Shown piece after piece: positions 1-8,540 of a stretch of 64,000 nucleotides of DNA. The translations under genes were made by a program, and so were the position numbers. The DNA is from Acidobacteriota bacterium (GTDB taxonomy: Bacteria; Acidobacteriota; Terriglobia; Bryobacterales; Bryobacteraceae), in the NCBI GenBank assembly GCA_018268715.1, contig JAFDVZ010000002.1, positions 367,632 through 431,631 of the forward strand, read 5' to 3'. The notes beneath the pieces were generated by a model, which saw only the letters and a list, made by a program, of their open reading frames with translations, searched no databases and was not told the DNA's origin. Numbering within the stretch: position 1 is the stretch's first letter; each line of letters opens with the position of its first letter.

Positions 1-696
1 CCCGCCGACGCCAACACCGTCCTGCTGACCGAGCAGGCGCGTTTCGACCCCACCATCGTGTCGAAGATCAAGAAGCAGCTTACCGACGGCAAGACCGTCG
101 TCATCACCTCCGGCTTGCTCAAAGCCCTGCAAGGCAAAGGCATTGAGGACGTCGTGGAGCTTGAATACACCGGCCGCACGGTCGCCACGCGCGAGTTCGC
201 CGTCGGATTCATGGGCCGCGGGCCGAAGCTCGACGCCGACATCCTGATCCCCGAAATCCGCTACTTCACCAACGACTCCTGGGAGGTGGTGAGCGCCTTC
301 ACCTCGCTGAACCGCGCCTCCGGCACGCCCATTCTGCTCTCGGCCAAGTACTCCAAGGGCCGCTTCTATGTGCTGACGATCCCCAACGGCCAGGGCGATC
401 TGTACCGCTATCCCCAGAACGTGCTGAAGGCCATCCGCGACGTGCTCGCCAAGGACATGTACGTGCGGCTCGACGCACCCAGCATGGTGAGCCTGTTCGT
501 CTACGACAACGACAAGTTCATCGTGGAGTCCTTCGCCGACGAGACGGTGCAGGCGAAGATCGTCACCGATAAACGCATCACCAAACTGCGCGACGTGGAG
601 AGCGGCATGGAGCTGACCGGCCAGACCTTCGGCCCCTCCACCGTCTTCGAACTGCCGCTGATGCGCGGAACCTACCGCGTGCTGGCGGTGAAGTAG
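1..696 (+). CDS. Hypothetical protein, C-terminal part only (5' end outside window)
   Basis: The frame is open through the first base and closes with TAG at 694-696, so only the last 231 residues are seen. A GTG at 58 is internal to this open frame and is probably not the start. The visible part has alternating beta/alpha character, with a segment (GKTVVITSGLLKAL) resembling the strand-helix of a class I amidotransferase-like or ThuA-like domain, followed by a beta-rich C-terminus. I do not recognise a catalytic motif. The downstream VWA gene lies 68 bp away with its own -10-like box, so it need not be cotranscribed. The function is unknown. Confidence 0.6.
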   Translation, partial: PADANTVLLTEQARFDPTIVSKIKKQLTDGKTVVITSGLLKALQGKGIEDVVELEYTGRTVATREFAVGFMGRGPKLDADILIPEIRYFTNDSWEVVSAFTSLNRASGTPILLSAKYSKGRFYVLTIPNGQGDLYRYPQNVLKAIRDVLAKDMYVRLDAPSMVSLFVYDNDKFIVESFADETVQAKIVTDKRITKLRDVESGMELTGQTFGPSTVFELPLMRGTYRVLAVK

Positions 697-735
697 CCAC
701 TCCCGCACTCCGGCGGTTTCAGGCGGGCAGGGCGC

Positions 736-741
736 TATAAT
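736..741 (+). promoter_or_regulatory. Candidate -10 box (TATAAT) for the VWA gene
   Basis: A perfect TATAAT sits 23 nt before the preferred ATG at 765. No convincing -35 hexamer is visible 16-18 nt upstream. The box fits a short-leader transcript of the secreted VWA protein. Confidence 0.45.
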
Positions 742-764
742 CTGTGGTAAAGCAGCCGCCACAC

Positions 765-1697
765 ATGAAAGCCTCCCTGTTCGCCTCCGCCGGAATCCTT
801 GTGCTCCTGGCCGCCTCGCCCGCCCAACAGGCGAAGAAGGCCGAGTCCGCCGACAACGCCGATCAAAGCCGAATCGTCGTCGACGTCCAGCGCGTCAACC
901 TGCTGTTCACCGTGGCGGACAAGAAGGGCCGCTTCGTCACCGATCTGAAGCGCGAGGACTTCGAGGTCATCGAAAACAAGAAGCAGCAGAACATCCTCGA
1001 ATTCACCGCCGAATCGAATCTACCCCTGCGCCTGGCCATCCTCATCGATACCAGCAACAGCATCCGCGAGCGCTTCCGTTTCGAGCAGGAAGCCGCCGTG
1101 GAGTTCATCAACTCGCTGATGCGGCCGGAGGACAAAGCGGTGGTGGTCAGCTTCGACACCGCCGCGGAGCTGGTGGCCGACCTCACCAGCGACACCGAAG
1201 CCCTGGGCAAGGCCATTCGCAACCTGCGGCCCGGCGGCGGCACGGCGCTCTACGACGCCATGTTCTTCACCTCGCGCGACAAGTTGATGCAGGACCAGCC
1301 GCGGCACAAGTTCCGCCGCGCCATGGTGGTGATCAGCGACGGCGAGGACAACCAGAGCCGCTACACGCGCGATCAGGCGCTCGAAATGGCGCAGAAGGCC
1401 GACGTGGTGGTGTACACCATCTCCACCAACAACCTGCGCAATCCCACCGACGGCGACAAGGTGCTGCGATACTTCTCCTCGGAAACCGGCGGCCTCGCGT
1501 TCTTCCCCTTCAAGGCTCAGGACCTGGCGCAGTCGTTTGAAAACATCGCCAACGAACTCCGCCACCAGTACAACCTGTTGTACCGTCCGGAGCCGCTCCG
1601 CACCGACGGGCTGTGGCACGCCATCGACCTTCGCGTAAAGGGCCGCAAGGACCTGGTGGTGCGTACGCGCAAAGGCTACTACGCGCCTCGCATGTAG
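765..1697 (+). CDS. Secreted VWFA-related domain protein (TIGR03436 type)
   Basis: 310 residues from ATG 765. A GTG at 744 would add seven residues in front of the signal peptide, so the ATG is preferred. Residues 1-22 form a signal peptide ending near SPAQQ. A short beta domain (FTVADKKGRFVTDLKREDF) follows, typical of the acidobacterial VWFA-related family. A VWA domain follows with an intact MIDAS motif DTSNS at residues 95-99 and a later ISDGED segment. Such proteins are exported and thought to bind protein or surface partners through a metal ion; the partner is unknown. It converges with the phosphoesterase gene only 4 bp downstream. Confidence 0.85.
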   Translation: MKASLFASAGILVLLAASPAQQAKKAESADNADQSRIVVDVQRVNLLFTVADKKGRFVTDLKREDFEVIENKKQQNILEFTAESNLPLRLAILIDTSNSIRERFRFEQEAAVEFINSLMRPEDKAVVVSFDTAAELVADLTSDTEALGKAIRNLRPGGGTALYDAMFFTSRDKLMQDQPRHKFRRAMVVISDGEDNQSRYTRDQALEMAQKADVVVYTISTNNLRNPTDGDKVLRYFSSETGGLAFFPFKAQDLAQSFENIANELRHQYNLLYRPEPLRTDGLWHAIDLRVKGRKDLVVRTRKGYYAPRM

Positions 1698-1701
1698 CCG
1701 C

Positions 1702-2301
1702 CTACAGCTCCAGCAGATACCCTTGTTTGCCTACGTTGCGGGCCGACGTCGCGCCCATCCGGCAGCTGACGCCTTCGGCTTCGTGAATGTGTCCGCAGAA
1801 GAAATGGTCCGGCTGTTCGCTTTCAATGAAGGCGCGAATCGAAGAGCTGCCCGCGTGCAGACCCTCGCGGATCCGGTCGAGCGGCGTGTCCTTGGGAGGG
1901 CAGTGGCAGATCAGCACCAGCGGGCGCGCGCCTCGAAACGGCTCCAGGCGTTCGGCCAGCTCCTGTTCGGAATACTCGCCCGGCGTGTCGAACGGTGTGG
2001 GATTTGAATAGCCGAGGCCGGCGACGCGATATCCGCCGATCTCCATTTGGCCGCCGTGGAAGTCGTGGAGGCCGAAGCGGTCGCACATCCGCCGGATATC
2101 CGCGGCCGATTCGTGATTGCCGGGGATCACGTACATGCGTTCGGCGCGACGCTCCAGCAGCGGACCCACCTGATCCATCCCTCGCGACCACGTCATGACG
2201 TCGCCCGCCGCGAAGTAGTAATCCGCCTCGGTGTCCATCAGGCGCTCCAGGGCGCGACGGTCGTTATGGACGTCCGAAAAGATCAGCAGACGAATGCCCA
2301 T
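1702..2301 (-). CDS. Calcineurin-like metallophosphoesterase
   Basis: 199 residues with the metal ligands of the family in order: FSDVHND (Asp10, His12), AAGDVM, GNHES and GHIHE. This is the length of compact cytosolic members of the YfcE/MJ0936 type, which hydrolyse phosphodiesters with two metal ions. No signal peptide is seen. The ATG is preceded by a weak AGGA. It is transcribed away from the RHH gene upstream and converges on the VWA gene. The substrate cannot be told from sequence. Confidence 0.85.
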   Translation of the reverse strand: MGIRLLIFSDVHNDRRALERLMDTEADYYFAAGDVMTWSRGMDQVGPLLERRAERMYVIPGNHESAADIRRMCDRFGLHDFHGGQMEIGGYRVAGLGYSNPTPFDTPGEYSEQELAERLEPFRGARPLVLICHCPPKDTPLDRIREGLHAGSSSIRAFIESEQPDHFFCGHIHEAEGVSCRMGATSARNVGKQGYLLEL

Positions 2302-2346
2302 CGGAATCCTGCAACGTGGCGCTCAAACCTTGAGGCCCTGGAAGAA

Positions 2347-2637
2347 TCAAGCCGGAAGGCCAAGCACCGGCGAATCCGGTTCCCTGCGTGTCGGATTCGC
2401 CGCGCGTGCGATCTCCTCCACCCGTAAGGTCAGAGCATGGACCTGCGCCCTCAAGTCCTGCAGTTCGTCGTTCATCGACGAATCGGACTTGGCGTTCATC
2501 ATCCTTTCCACGGCGGTGCGGGCGAACGCCGAAACGCTGCGCATCCCGCGCCGGAGACAAGCGCTCCGGACCTGTTCATACTCCTCCCGGGAAACCCGGA
2601 ACGTGATCATCTTGCTCCGGCGGAGCTGGCTATTCAT
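2347..2637 (-). CDS. Small ribbon-helix-helix-like DNA-binding protein
   Basis: 96 residues. Residues 10-45 (ITFRVSREEYEQVRSACLRRG) have the strand-helix-helix look of a MobC/CopG-like ribbon-helix-helix fold, including the conserved turn into SVSAFAR. Residues 55-80 form a short heptad-rich coiled coil. The protein is likely a dimeric DNA-binding protein or small repressor. No toxin, relaxase or plasmid gene is adjacent, so a mobilisation role is not supported. The 150 bp upstream (2638-2787) may hold its promoter, but no clear hexamers stand out. Confidence 0.6.
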   Translation of the reverse strand: MNSQLRRSKMITFRVSREEYEQVRSACLRRGMRSVSAFARTAVERMMNAKSDSSMNDELQDLRAQVHALTLRVEEIARAANPTRREPDSPVLGLPA

Positions 2638-2787
2638 ATGCGTATCCAGGAAGCTCGCCCTTGGCGCCTCGAACGCGCGGCGGTGGGCGATTCAACTTGC
2701 ACGAAGTGTCGACAACTACAAGATAACCGTCGATCGCGCCGACGACTGTTAAGATCTGTAAACACCGGTCAACAGGGACAAATGGTC

Positions 2788-3369
2788 TTACGGACAGGAA
2801 ACTCCAGCGTACCGGGTTTTCATGATCTCCACAACCGAGCTGACGTACGCTCGTACATGGCGTTGGGCGCGCGGGGGCAGGCGGAACCACATGGGACCCG
2901 CCCGATAGTGGCGCAGGGCCTTTCGTTGGTCGCCGCGGGTGGTCGATAGCAGGTTTTGAAGGATGGAAATGCCCGCCTGAACATTGTAGGCGAACTCGGC
3001 CCTCAGCCGCCGGACGTCGAAGCCCAGGGCCAGCGCCGTCGACGGAAGGATCTGCGAAGCGCCGATTTCGCCCATGCTGCCACGCATCGCGTTGTCGAAG
3101 CCGCTCTCCTTGTCGAGCACGGCCAGCACGAAATCGGGAGGCACCCGGGCGTCGCAGGCCAGCTTCCGCACCGTGGTCCGTTTCGATTCGAGCGCGAGCG
3201 ATGCGGCCGCTGAAGCGTCGGTCCCAGCGCCGTTTTCCGCACTCGGCGCGGCGCCGACGCCGGCCACCGAGGCGCAGGCCCCGGCCACCAGCGCCACCAC
3301 GCGTCGCGCGGCAGCCGCCAGCGCCGGTGTCGTCCACCGGGTCCGCTGCGCTGAAATCGTCCGGAACAA
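2788..3369 (-). CDS. Lytic transglycosylase-like (SLT) domain protein
   Basis: 193 residues. The C-terminal half holds an SLT lysozyme-like domain: VLAVLDKESGFD with the catalytic-type Glu, MGEIGASQILPSTALALG, and FAYNVQAGISILQNLL with the usual Asn-x-x-x-G helix. The N-terminus (RRVVALVAGACASVAGVGA) looks like a signal peptide or membrane anchor. The TTG start at 3369 is poorly supported because GGAAG lies almost against it, and one of the GTG codons inside the hydrophobic stretch is an alternative. It likely cleaves peptidoglycan in the periplasm. Confidence 0.75.
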   Translation of the reverse strand: MFRTISAQRTRWTTPALAAAARRVVALVAGACASVAGVGAAPSAENGAGTDASAAASLALESKRTTVRKLACDARVPPDFVLAVLDKESGFDNAMRGSMGEIGASQILPSTALALGFDVRRLRAEFAYNVQAGISILQNLLSTTRGDQRKALRHYRAGPMWFRLPPRAQRHVRAYVSSVVEIMKTRYAGVSCP

Positions 3370-3462
3370 ACTTCCGGGATACCACTTTCCAAAGCGCAGG
3401 GCAAGTGGGATGGCCCAAGGTCCTACCCGACCGGCCCGCCGATTCCCGTTCCATTACCGCCC

Positions 3463-4650
3463 TTACTGGACCCCCACCACCACCACGGTCACATCGTCCT
3501 GAAACGCGCCGTTGGCGAAATCCGCCGCCTCCGCGAGGATCCTCTCCTTTAGGACACCGGCCGACTCCCCACGGTTCCGCACCGCGAAGCGTTCCAGCCG
3601 TTCCTCTCCGAACTCCTCCTCGGCGTCATCCTTCAGTTCCGTGATCCCATCGGTGAACAGCAGGATCCGGTCGCCCTTGTTCAGCCGCACCGCCGCCTGT
3701 TCGAACGCCCAGTGCTTGAACACGCCAAGCAGCGCGCCTCCGCTGTCCAACCGCTGGAGCGAGCCGTCCGCGCGCACCAGGATCGGAGGCGTGTGTCCCG
3801 CGTTGGAATAGGTCAACTCGCCCGTCTTCGCATCGATCACCGAGTAAAAGAAGGTTACGAAGTTGCCCGCCGCCAGGTTTCCCGCCAATACCCGGTTCAC
3901 GCGCGCGCACACCTCCGACGGACTCATCTCCGGCGACGCCACCGCCTTCACGGCCGCCTGTACGTTGGACATCAGCAGCGCCGCCGGCATGCCTTTGCCG
4001 ATCACGTCCCCGATGCATACCGCCAGCCTCTCCTCGCCCAACTCGATCACGTCGAAGTAATCGCCGCTCACCGAACGCTGCGGCTTCCAGGCATGCGCGA
4101 CCTCGTAGCCATGAACGCCCGGCGCCGCCGCCGGCAGCAGCCGCTCCTGCAACTCCCGCACCCGCGACAGCTCGCGATCCTGGTCGCGCAGCCGGAAGTT
4201 CTCGATGTGCAAGGTCAACTGCCCGGCCAGGGCCATCAGCAGCTCGCCCTCCGCGCCGCCGAAATCGTCCGAATACGGGCTGGCGCCCAAGCTCAGGAAT
4301 CCCGTCAGGTCGGAGTGCCCCTTCAGCGGCACAACCACCCGCGCGCGAGGCGGCAGGGGTCCTTCGCGAATCATCTCGCCCAAGGTCAGCAGGTCGAGCA
4401 GGGCGTCACCGTGTTCATAACGGATATGGAGCAACTCCTCCCGAGGGACGCCGATGTTGGCCGCCGCAACGTAGATCGGCTCACTCCCGGGCCTGGTGAA
4501 AATCACCACCGAACAACCGAGCAATTGCCGGATCCGGAACGCCGCCGTGTGTAACAGCGCCGAAAGCTCCGGCGCGGCCGACAACTGGGCGGATATCCGG
4601 CCGATCTCCTCTGCGTAAGATACTCGCTGGGTGGTCGCCGGCTGGGACAT
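3463..4650 (-). CDS. GAF-SpoIIE (PP2C-type) serine phosphatase, RsbU-like
   Basis: 395 residues from ATG 4650; a TTG at 4686 would add 12 unconvincing residues. The order is an N-terminal helix, a GAF domain at about 15-155 (SVVIFTRPGSEPIYV, VVPLKGHSDLTGFLSLG), a linker coiled coil (DRELSRVRELQERLLP), and a SpoIIE/PP2C domain with SGDYFDVIEL, CIGDVIGKGMPAALLMS, NAGHTPP and LLFTDGITE. The Asp residues in GDYFD, GDVIGKG and TDGI are the metal ligands. Such proteins usually control anti-sigma antagonists in partner-switching. No RsbV/RsbW gene lies nearby, so the target is unknown. Confidence 0.88.
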   Translation of the reverse strand: MSQPATTQRVSYAEEIGRISAQLSAAPELSALLHTAAFRIRQLLGCSVVIFTRPGSEPIYVAAANIGVPREELLHIRYEHGDALLDLLTLGEMIREGPLPPRARVVVPLKGHSDLTGFLSLGASPYSDDFGGAEGELLMALAGQLTLHIENFRLRDQDRELSRVRELQERLLPAAAPGVHGYEVAHAWKPQRSVSGDYFDVIELGEERLAVCIGDVIGKGMPAALLMSNVQAAVKAVASPEMSPSEVCARVNRVLAGNLAAGNFVTFFYSVIDAKTGELTYSNAGHTPPILVRADGSLQRLDSGGALLGVFKHWAFEQAAVRLNKGDRILLFTDGITELKDDAEEEFGEERLERFAVRNRGESAGVLKERILAEAADFANGAFQDDVTVVVVGVQ

Positions 4651-4771
4651 CGCAAATTGAGTCGCACGATCCCTGCCAGCTCCCAAGTGGCTGAAGCTCC
4701 AGGAGAAACAGGCGCAAAACGGCCGCTCGCACTGTCCGATTTTGGGACGGCGCTGTAGGGGAATCGCGCGG

Positions 4772-5203
4772 TCAGGGCCGCTCGGAAGCCTCCTCCGCCT
4801 GGCGATACACTTCCTCGCGGATGATCCGGTCGGTCGCCTCCAGCAGATATTCGTCCAGGGCGTCCTTGATGTCCAGGTATTCGGGCCACAGCGTGCCCTC
4901 GATGAAGGATCGCGGCGCTCGAACCATCACGGTGGTGTACCGTTGCCGCTTGTACCGGAACGGTTCGAGCCCGTAGCGCCGGCACAGGGCGGTGAACAGC
5001 CGCCGCTGCCAGCGGTCGGGCAGCGTGAACTGCATCTCGATCGCCCGCTCGACGTTCTCCATCTCGGCCAGCGCCTTGCGAAGCCGTTCGATCGCCGCCG
5101 CCGCGGCCTGCCGCTCGCCCGCTGTCTTCGCGCCCTCGTACAGGGCGCGGATCTTGCGGAGCTTCTCTCGAAGCTGCTCCTCGGGCGTCATCGGGATCGC
5201 CAT
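4772..5203 (-). CDS. Conserved hypothetical protein with N-terminal coiled coil
   Basis: 143 residues, highly charged, no signal peptide. Residues 8-50 are a heptad-rich helix (LREKLRKIRALYEGAKTAGE). The C-terminal part (RRLFTALCRRYGLEPFRYKR) and the acidic end look like a small DUF2786-like DNA/RNA-associated protein, but that assignment is weak. Its ATG lies 3 nt after the stop of the secreted amidohydrolase gene, so the two are probably cotranscribed. The function is unknown. Confidence 0.65.
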   Translation of the reverse strand: MAIPMTPEEQLREKLRKIRALYEGAKTAGERQAAAAAIERLRKALAEMENVERAIEMQFTLPDRWQRRLFTALCRRYGLEPFRYKRQRYTTVMVRAPRSFIEGTLWPEYLDIKDALDEYLLEATDRIIREEVYRQAEEASERP

Positions 5204-5206
5204 GGG

Positions 5207-6289
5207 CTATTTCGGAAAGGCGCTCGCGTTGATGCCCGGAATCACTCTGAGGGCGTTCTTGTAATAGACCTTCTTCAGCACCTCGTCCGGCAGCTCCATG
5301 CCGTACATGCTCCAGAAGGCGTGCCGTTTTCGGTAGTACGGGAAGTACTCATCGCCGGTCTCGAGCACGCGGAAGTAAGTGTAATATTCGGTGGGCTCCC
5401 AGATGTCCTTGCCGAACATGATGCGGTCCTGATACTTCACGAAGAATTCATGGGCGTACTTGGGCTGCCGTCCCAGCTCGGCCAGCACCGCGCCGATCTC
5501 CGTGTACATATTCGGAAGCCGGTCCATCAGCCGCCCCAGCTCCGCCAGGTTCCCGCCCATCCAGCCCAGGTGCGCGTTGATGAACTTCACCTTGGGATGT
5601 CGCGCGAACAGGTCGTGCTGCTCCGTCATGAGCGTCTCCCAGCTCGGATACCGCTCCGGCGGACGCGCCCGTCCGGGGAACTGCTTCAGCTCGAGCCACC
5701 GCTCGTTGTATTTGTCGATCGGCTGGAAGAACGAGGCGGGCTCCGCCGTGTGGATCAGCACCGGAATGCCGTGCTTTGCGCAGACCTCGAAAATCGGGTC
5801 GAGCTTCGGGTCGTCCACATGCATCCGCTCGCCGTTTGAGTACTTCACGTCCATGCCGAAATTCTTGAAGAACTTCAGACCCTGCGCCCCGTGCCGGACG
5901 TCCTGTTCGAGCTGAGCGGCGGCCTTGGTCCCCCAATCCGCCGCGTCGATGCCGCTAAAGCTGATGTTCGCGAATACAACAAAGCGGTCCGCATACCGCC
6001 CCTTCATCCCCTTGACGACGCTCTCCAGCCGTTCGCCCGACCCGCCGCTCAGGTTCACCATCACGCGCAGGTTGATGGAGTCCATGTCGCGCACCAGCTT
6101 GTCGATGTTTTCAGGCTTCATGTCGCCCTGGTGATTGTGCACGTCGATGAACGGATACTTCGACCGTTTCACCGGATGCTGCGGGACCACCAGGGTCGAC
6201 TTCGGCTCGTACTCCTCGATGGTCATCTGCTGCTGGGCGAGCGCGGCGGCCGCCAGCGCCGCACCCGCCAGAACAAGGCGATTTCGCAT
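5207..6289 (-). CDS. Secreted amidohydrolase-2 family protein
   Basis: 360 residues. A short signal peptide (LVLAGAALAAAALAQ) precedes a TIM-barrel amidohydrolase of the PF04909 type. Metal-binding hallmarks are FIDVHNHQGD (HxH), VLIHTAEP, FINAHLGW and GKDIWEP near the C-terminus. Members are hydrolases or decarboxylases of aromatic and cyclic acids; the substrate here is unknown. It is first in a two-gene unit with the coiled-coil protein. It starts 13 nt from the 3' end of rsgA on the same strand, so it could be part of a longer transcript. Confidence 0.85.
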   Translation of the reverse strand: MRNRLVLAGAALAAAALAQQQMTIEEYEPKSTLVVPQHPVKRSKYPFIDVHNHQGDMKPENIDKLVRDMDSINLRVMVNLSGGSGERLESVVKGMKGRYADRFVVFANISFSGIDAADWGTKAAAQLEQDVRHGAQGLKFFKNFGMDVKYSNGERMHVDDPKLDPIFEVCAKHGIPVLIHTAEPASFFQPIDKYNERWLELKQFPGRARPPERYPSWETLMTEQHDLFARHPKVKFINAHLGWMGGNLAELGRLMDRLPNMYTEIGAVLAELGRQPKYAHEFFVKYQDRIMFGKDIWEPTEYYTYFRVLETGDEYFPYYRKRHAFWSMYGMELPDEVLKKVYYKNALRVIPGINASAFPK

Positions 6290-6304
6290 GATCGTTCCAT
6301 TGTG

Positions 6305-7372
6305 TCACTTGCCGCGAAGCTTGTACTGCACGCGGACGGCCTTATGGATCGCCTTCCACTTCGCCTTTTCCGCCGCCGCCGCCGTGTGGTCCGCCAGCAG
6401 TTCGTGCCGCCGGATCTCGCCCTGTAGCTTCCGGTAGTTCTCCCACCGCGCCGGATCGAGCTCGCCCGCTTCGAGCGCCTGGCGAACCGCGCACCCGCCC
6501 TCCACCCTGTGCGAGCAGTCGCCGAAGCGGCAGCGCGTGGCCAGCTCCGCGATCTCGTCGAACGTCTCATCGAGCGCCTCGCGGCCCGCCCAAAGCTGCA
6601 GTTCCCGCATGCCCGGCGTATCGATGAGGATCGCCCCCGACGCGAGCACGATCAACTCGCGATGCGTCGTCGTGTGACGGCCCCGGCTATCGGACTCCCT
6701 CACCGTCCCCGTCCGCAGACGCTCCTCCCCGGCGAGCCGGTTCAACAGCGTCGACTTGCCCGCTCCCGACGAACCCAACAGCACGAACGTCCTCCGTGGC
6801 GCGATCACCCCGTCGAGCGCCGCCACTCCCTCATCCGACAGCGAGCTGATCGCCGCCACCCGCCGCCCGCGAGCGATCCGCGTCGCCTCCCGCACGGCCC
6901 CCGCCAGGTCAGCGCACAGGTCGGCCTTGCTCAGCACCACCACCGGCTCCACCCCCGCCTCGATCGCCAGTGTCAGATACCGCTCGATGCGCCGCGGATT
7001 GAAATCGCCGTCAAGCCCGGTGACCAGCAGCGCCGTATCGACGTTCGCCGCCAGCGCCTGCTCGTCCTCGCGAGTCCCCGCCGCCCGCCGCGAAAACTTC
7101 GTCCGGCGAGGCAGCACGGCCTGCACCACGGCCTCCCCGCCGCCGATGGCCCGCAGCGCCACCCAATCGCCCACCACCGGCAAATCGGCCTGCGACGCCG
7201 CGCCGTACAGCAGCGCGCCCGTCGGCTCGGCGCGCCATTCGCCGGCCTCCGTCAGCACGCGATATTCGTCTCGAATGGAAACCGCCACGCGGCCAAGGAC
7301 GCACCCGTCCGCCGCGAAAGATGCAAATTGAGAAAGGATGCCGGCGTCAGCGCCGAGCTGTTCGAGCAACAC
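6305..7372 (-). CDS. rsgA: Ribosome small-subunit-dependent GTPase A (RsgA/YjeQ)
   Basis: 355 residues, a circularly permuted GTPase. An OB-fold comes first (about 20-95), then the G4 motif SKAD at 149-151 before the P-loop GSSGAGKS at 200-207, the switch GRHTTTH at 231-237 and G3 DTPG at 251-254. A zinc knuckle follows (Cys281, Cys286, His288, Cys294). RsgA checks late 30S subunit assembly. The start is GTG at 7372 with an AGGAG eight nt upstream. The gene is divergent from the glycosyltransferases, with two inverted repeats in the shared upstream region. Confidence 0.95.
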   Translation of the reverse strand: MLLEQLGADAGILSQFASFAADGCVLGRVAVSIRDEYRVLTEAGEWRAEPTGALLYGAASQADLPVVGDWVALRAIGGGEAVVQAVLPRRTKFSRRAAGTREDEQALAANVDTALLVTGLDGDFNPRRIERYLTLAIEAGVEPVVVLSKADLCADLAGAVREATRIARGRRVAAISSLSDEGVAALDGVIAPRRTFVLLGSSGAGKSTLLNRLAGEERLRTGTVRESDSRGRHTTTHRELIVLASGAILIDTPGMRELQLWAGREALDETFDEIAELATRCRFGDCSHRVEGGCAVRQALEAGELDPARWENYRKLQGEIRRHELLADHTAAAAEKAKWKAIHKAVRVQYKLRGK

Positions 7373-7401
7373 TGGATTCGCTCCTGTGGACCCAACGGAC
7401 G

Positions 7402-7431
7402 AGACACGGGTAGCGAACGCTGCGCGTGTCT
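7402..7431. repeat. Inverted repeat in the rsgA / glycosyltransferase upstream region
   Basis: Perfect 7-bp arms AGACACG and CGTGTCT enclose a second perfect 4-bp stem (AGCG-AA-CGCT, 7412-7421). The structure lies 30-60 nt upstream of the rsgA GTG. It could be an operator or a leader hairpin. Confidence 0.5.
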
Positions 7432-7465
7432 ACGGTCGGCCGACAGTTAGCGAACAATGGTTGGC

Positions 7466-7483
7466 AAGCTACGAGAGTAGCTT
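7466..7483. repeat. Inverted repeat AAGCTAC-GAGA-GTAGCTT
   Basis: Perfect 7-bp arms with a 4-nt spacer, ending 34 nt before the preferred TTG start of the first glycosyltransferase. It may be a transcription-factor site or a leader hairpin. Confidence 0.5.
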
Positions 7484-7517
7484 CAACGGGCCCGGCGCGT
7501 CAAGATGGAAGTTGGCC

Positions 7518-8540
7518 TTGCCGCTGAATGTCGTGTTGGACGCGACGCCCCTGTCGATCCCGACGGGCGGTATCCGGCGTTACACCGCCGAACTCGCCCG
7601 GGCCCTGGCCGCCCGCTACCCCGCCGACGCCTACTGGCTCTCGAGCGACCAGCCCTTCGACATGCCTGCCGGCCCCCCGAACCTCCGCCGCGCCCCCGCC
7701 CGCCCCAGCCGTCGTTGGTGGGCCCTCGGCCTGCCCGCCGAACTCCGGCGCCTGGAGGCCGACGTCTTCCACGGGACCGACTTCGCCGTCCCCTACCTGC
7801 CCATCCGCCCGGCCGTGATGACCCTCCACGACCTGTCGCCCTGGCGCGCGGGCGTCGCCGCATCCGCCAGCCGCCGCGTCCGCCAACGCACGCCCTGGCT
7901 GCTCCGCATGGGCCTTGCGACCATGGTGCTGACGCCCAGCGAAACCGTCCGCCGCGAGGCCATGGCCCACTTCCACCTGCGCCCGGACCGCGTCATCGCC
8001 ATACCGCTCGCGCCCTCGCTCGAACCGGCCCCCGCCCCGCCCCGCGCCCGCCCGTACTTCCTGTGCGTCGGCGCCTCGGACCCGCGCAAGAACCTCCGCG
8101 TCGTCCACGATGCCTGGACCCAACTCCGCGACCGCGCCGACCTCATCATCGCCGGCCGCGCCGACGAGCATCTGCCCGGCGCCATCTACCCCGGCCCCGT
8201 GTCCGACGCCGAACTCGCCGCGTTATACTCCGGTTCGGAGGCGTTCCTGTACCCGTCCACCTACGAAGGCTTCGGCCTACCGGTCATCGAGGCCATGCAC
8301 TGCGGAGCGGCCGTCATCGCATCCGAAGACCCGGCGGTGATGGAGACGGCCGGCGGCGACGCCGTCCACGTGGACGCCCACGACCCGCGCGCGTGGCTTG
8401 AGGCGATGCGGGCGGCCCTCGACCCCGCGCTCCGTGCCGAGTGGCGCGACCGCGGCCGCAAGCGAGCCTCCGCCTTCACCTGGGAGCGCACCGCAATCCT
8501 GACCCGAGAGGCGTATGACGAAGCCCGCCGGCTCTTCTAG
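7518..8540 (+). CDS. Family 4-like glycosyltransferase (GT-B fold)
   Basis: 340 residues if started at TTG 7518, which has GGAAG six nt upstream and gives the normal N-terminus NVVLDATPLSIPTGGIRRY; the frame is open further upstream to 7338, over rsgA. The N-terminal Rossmann domain has FHGTDFAVPYL and MTLHDLSPW. The C-terminal domain has FLCVGASDPRKNL and the nucleotide-sugar EX7E motif EGFGLPVIE. It probably transfers an activated sugar in polysaccharide or glycolipid synthesis. Its 3' end overlaps the next glycosyltransferase by 26 nt, implying translational coupling. Confidence 0.85.
   Translation: MPLNVVLDATPLSIPTGGIRRYTAELARALAARYPADAYWLSSDQPFDMPAGPPNLRRAPARPSRRWWALGLPAELRRLEADVFHGTDFAVPYLPIRPAVMTLHDLSPWRAGVAASASRRVRQRTPWLLRMGLATMVLTPSETVRREAMAHFHLRPDRVIAIPLAPSLEPAPAPPRARPYFLCVGASDPRKNLRVVHDAWTQLRDRADLIIAGRADEHLPGAIYPGPVSDAELAALYSGSEAFLYPSTYEGFGLPVIEAMHCGAAVIASEDPAVMETAGGDAVHVDAHDPRAWLEAMRAALDPALRAEWRDRGRKRASAFTWERTAILTREAYDEARRLF

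Noticed and set aside
2347-2637. RHH protein as an antitoxin or MobC
   Set aside because: No toxin or relaxase gene is adjacent, and no mobile-element borders are visible.
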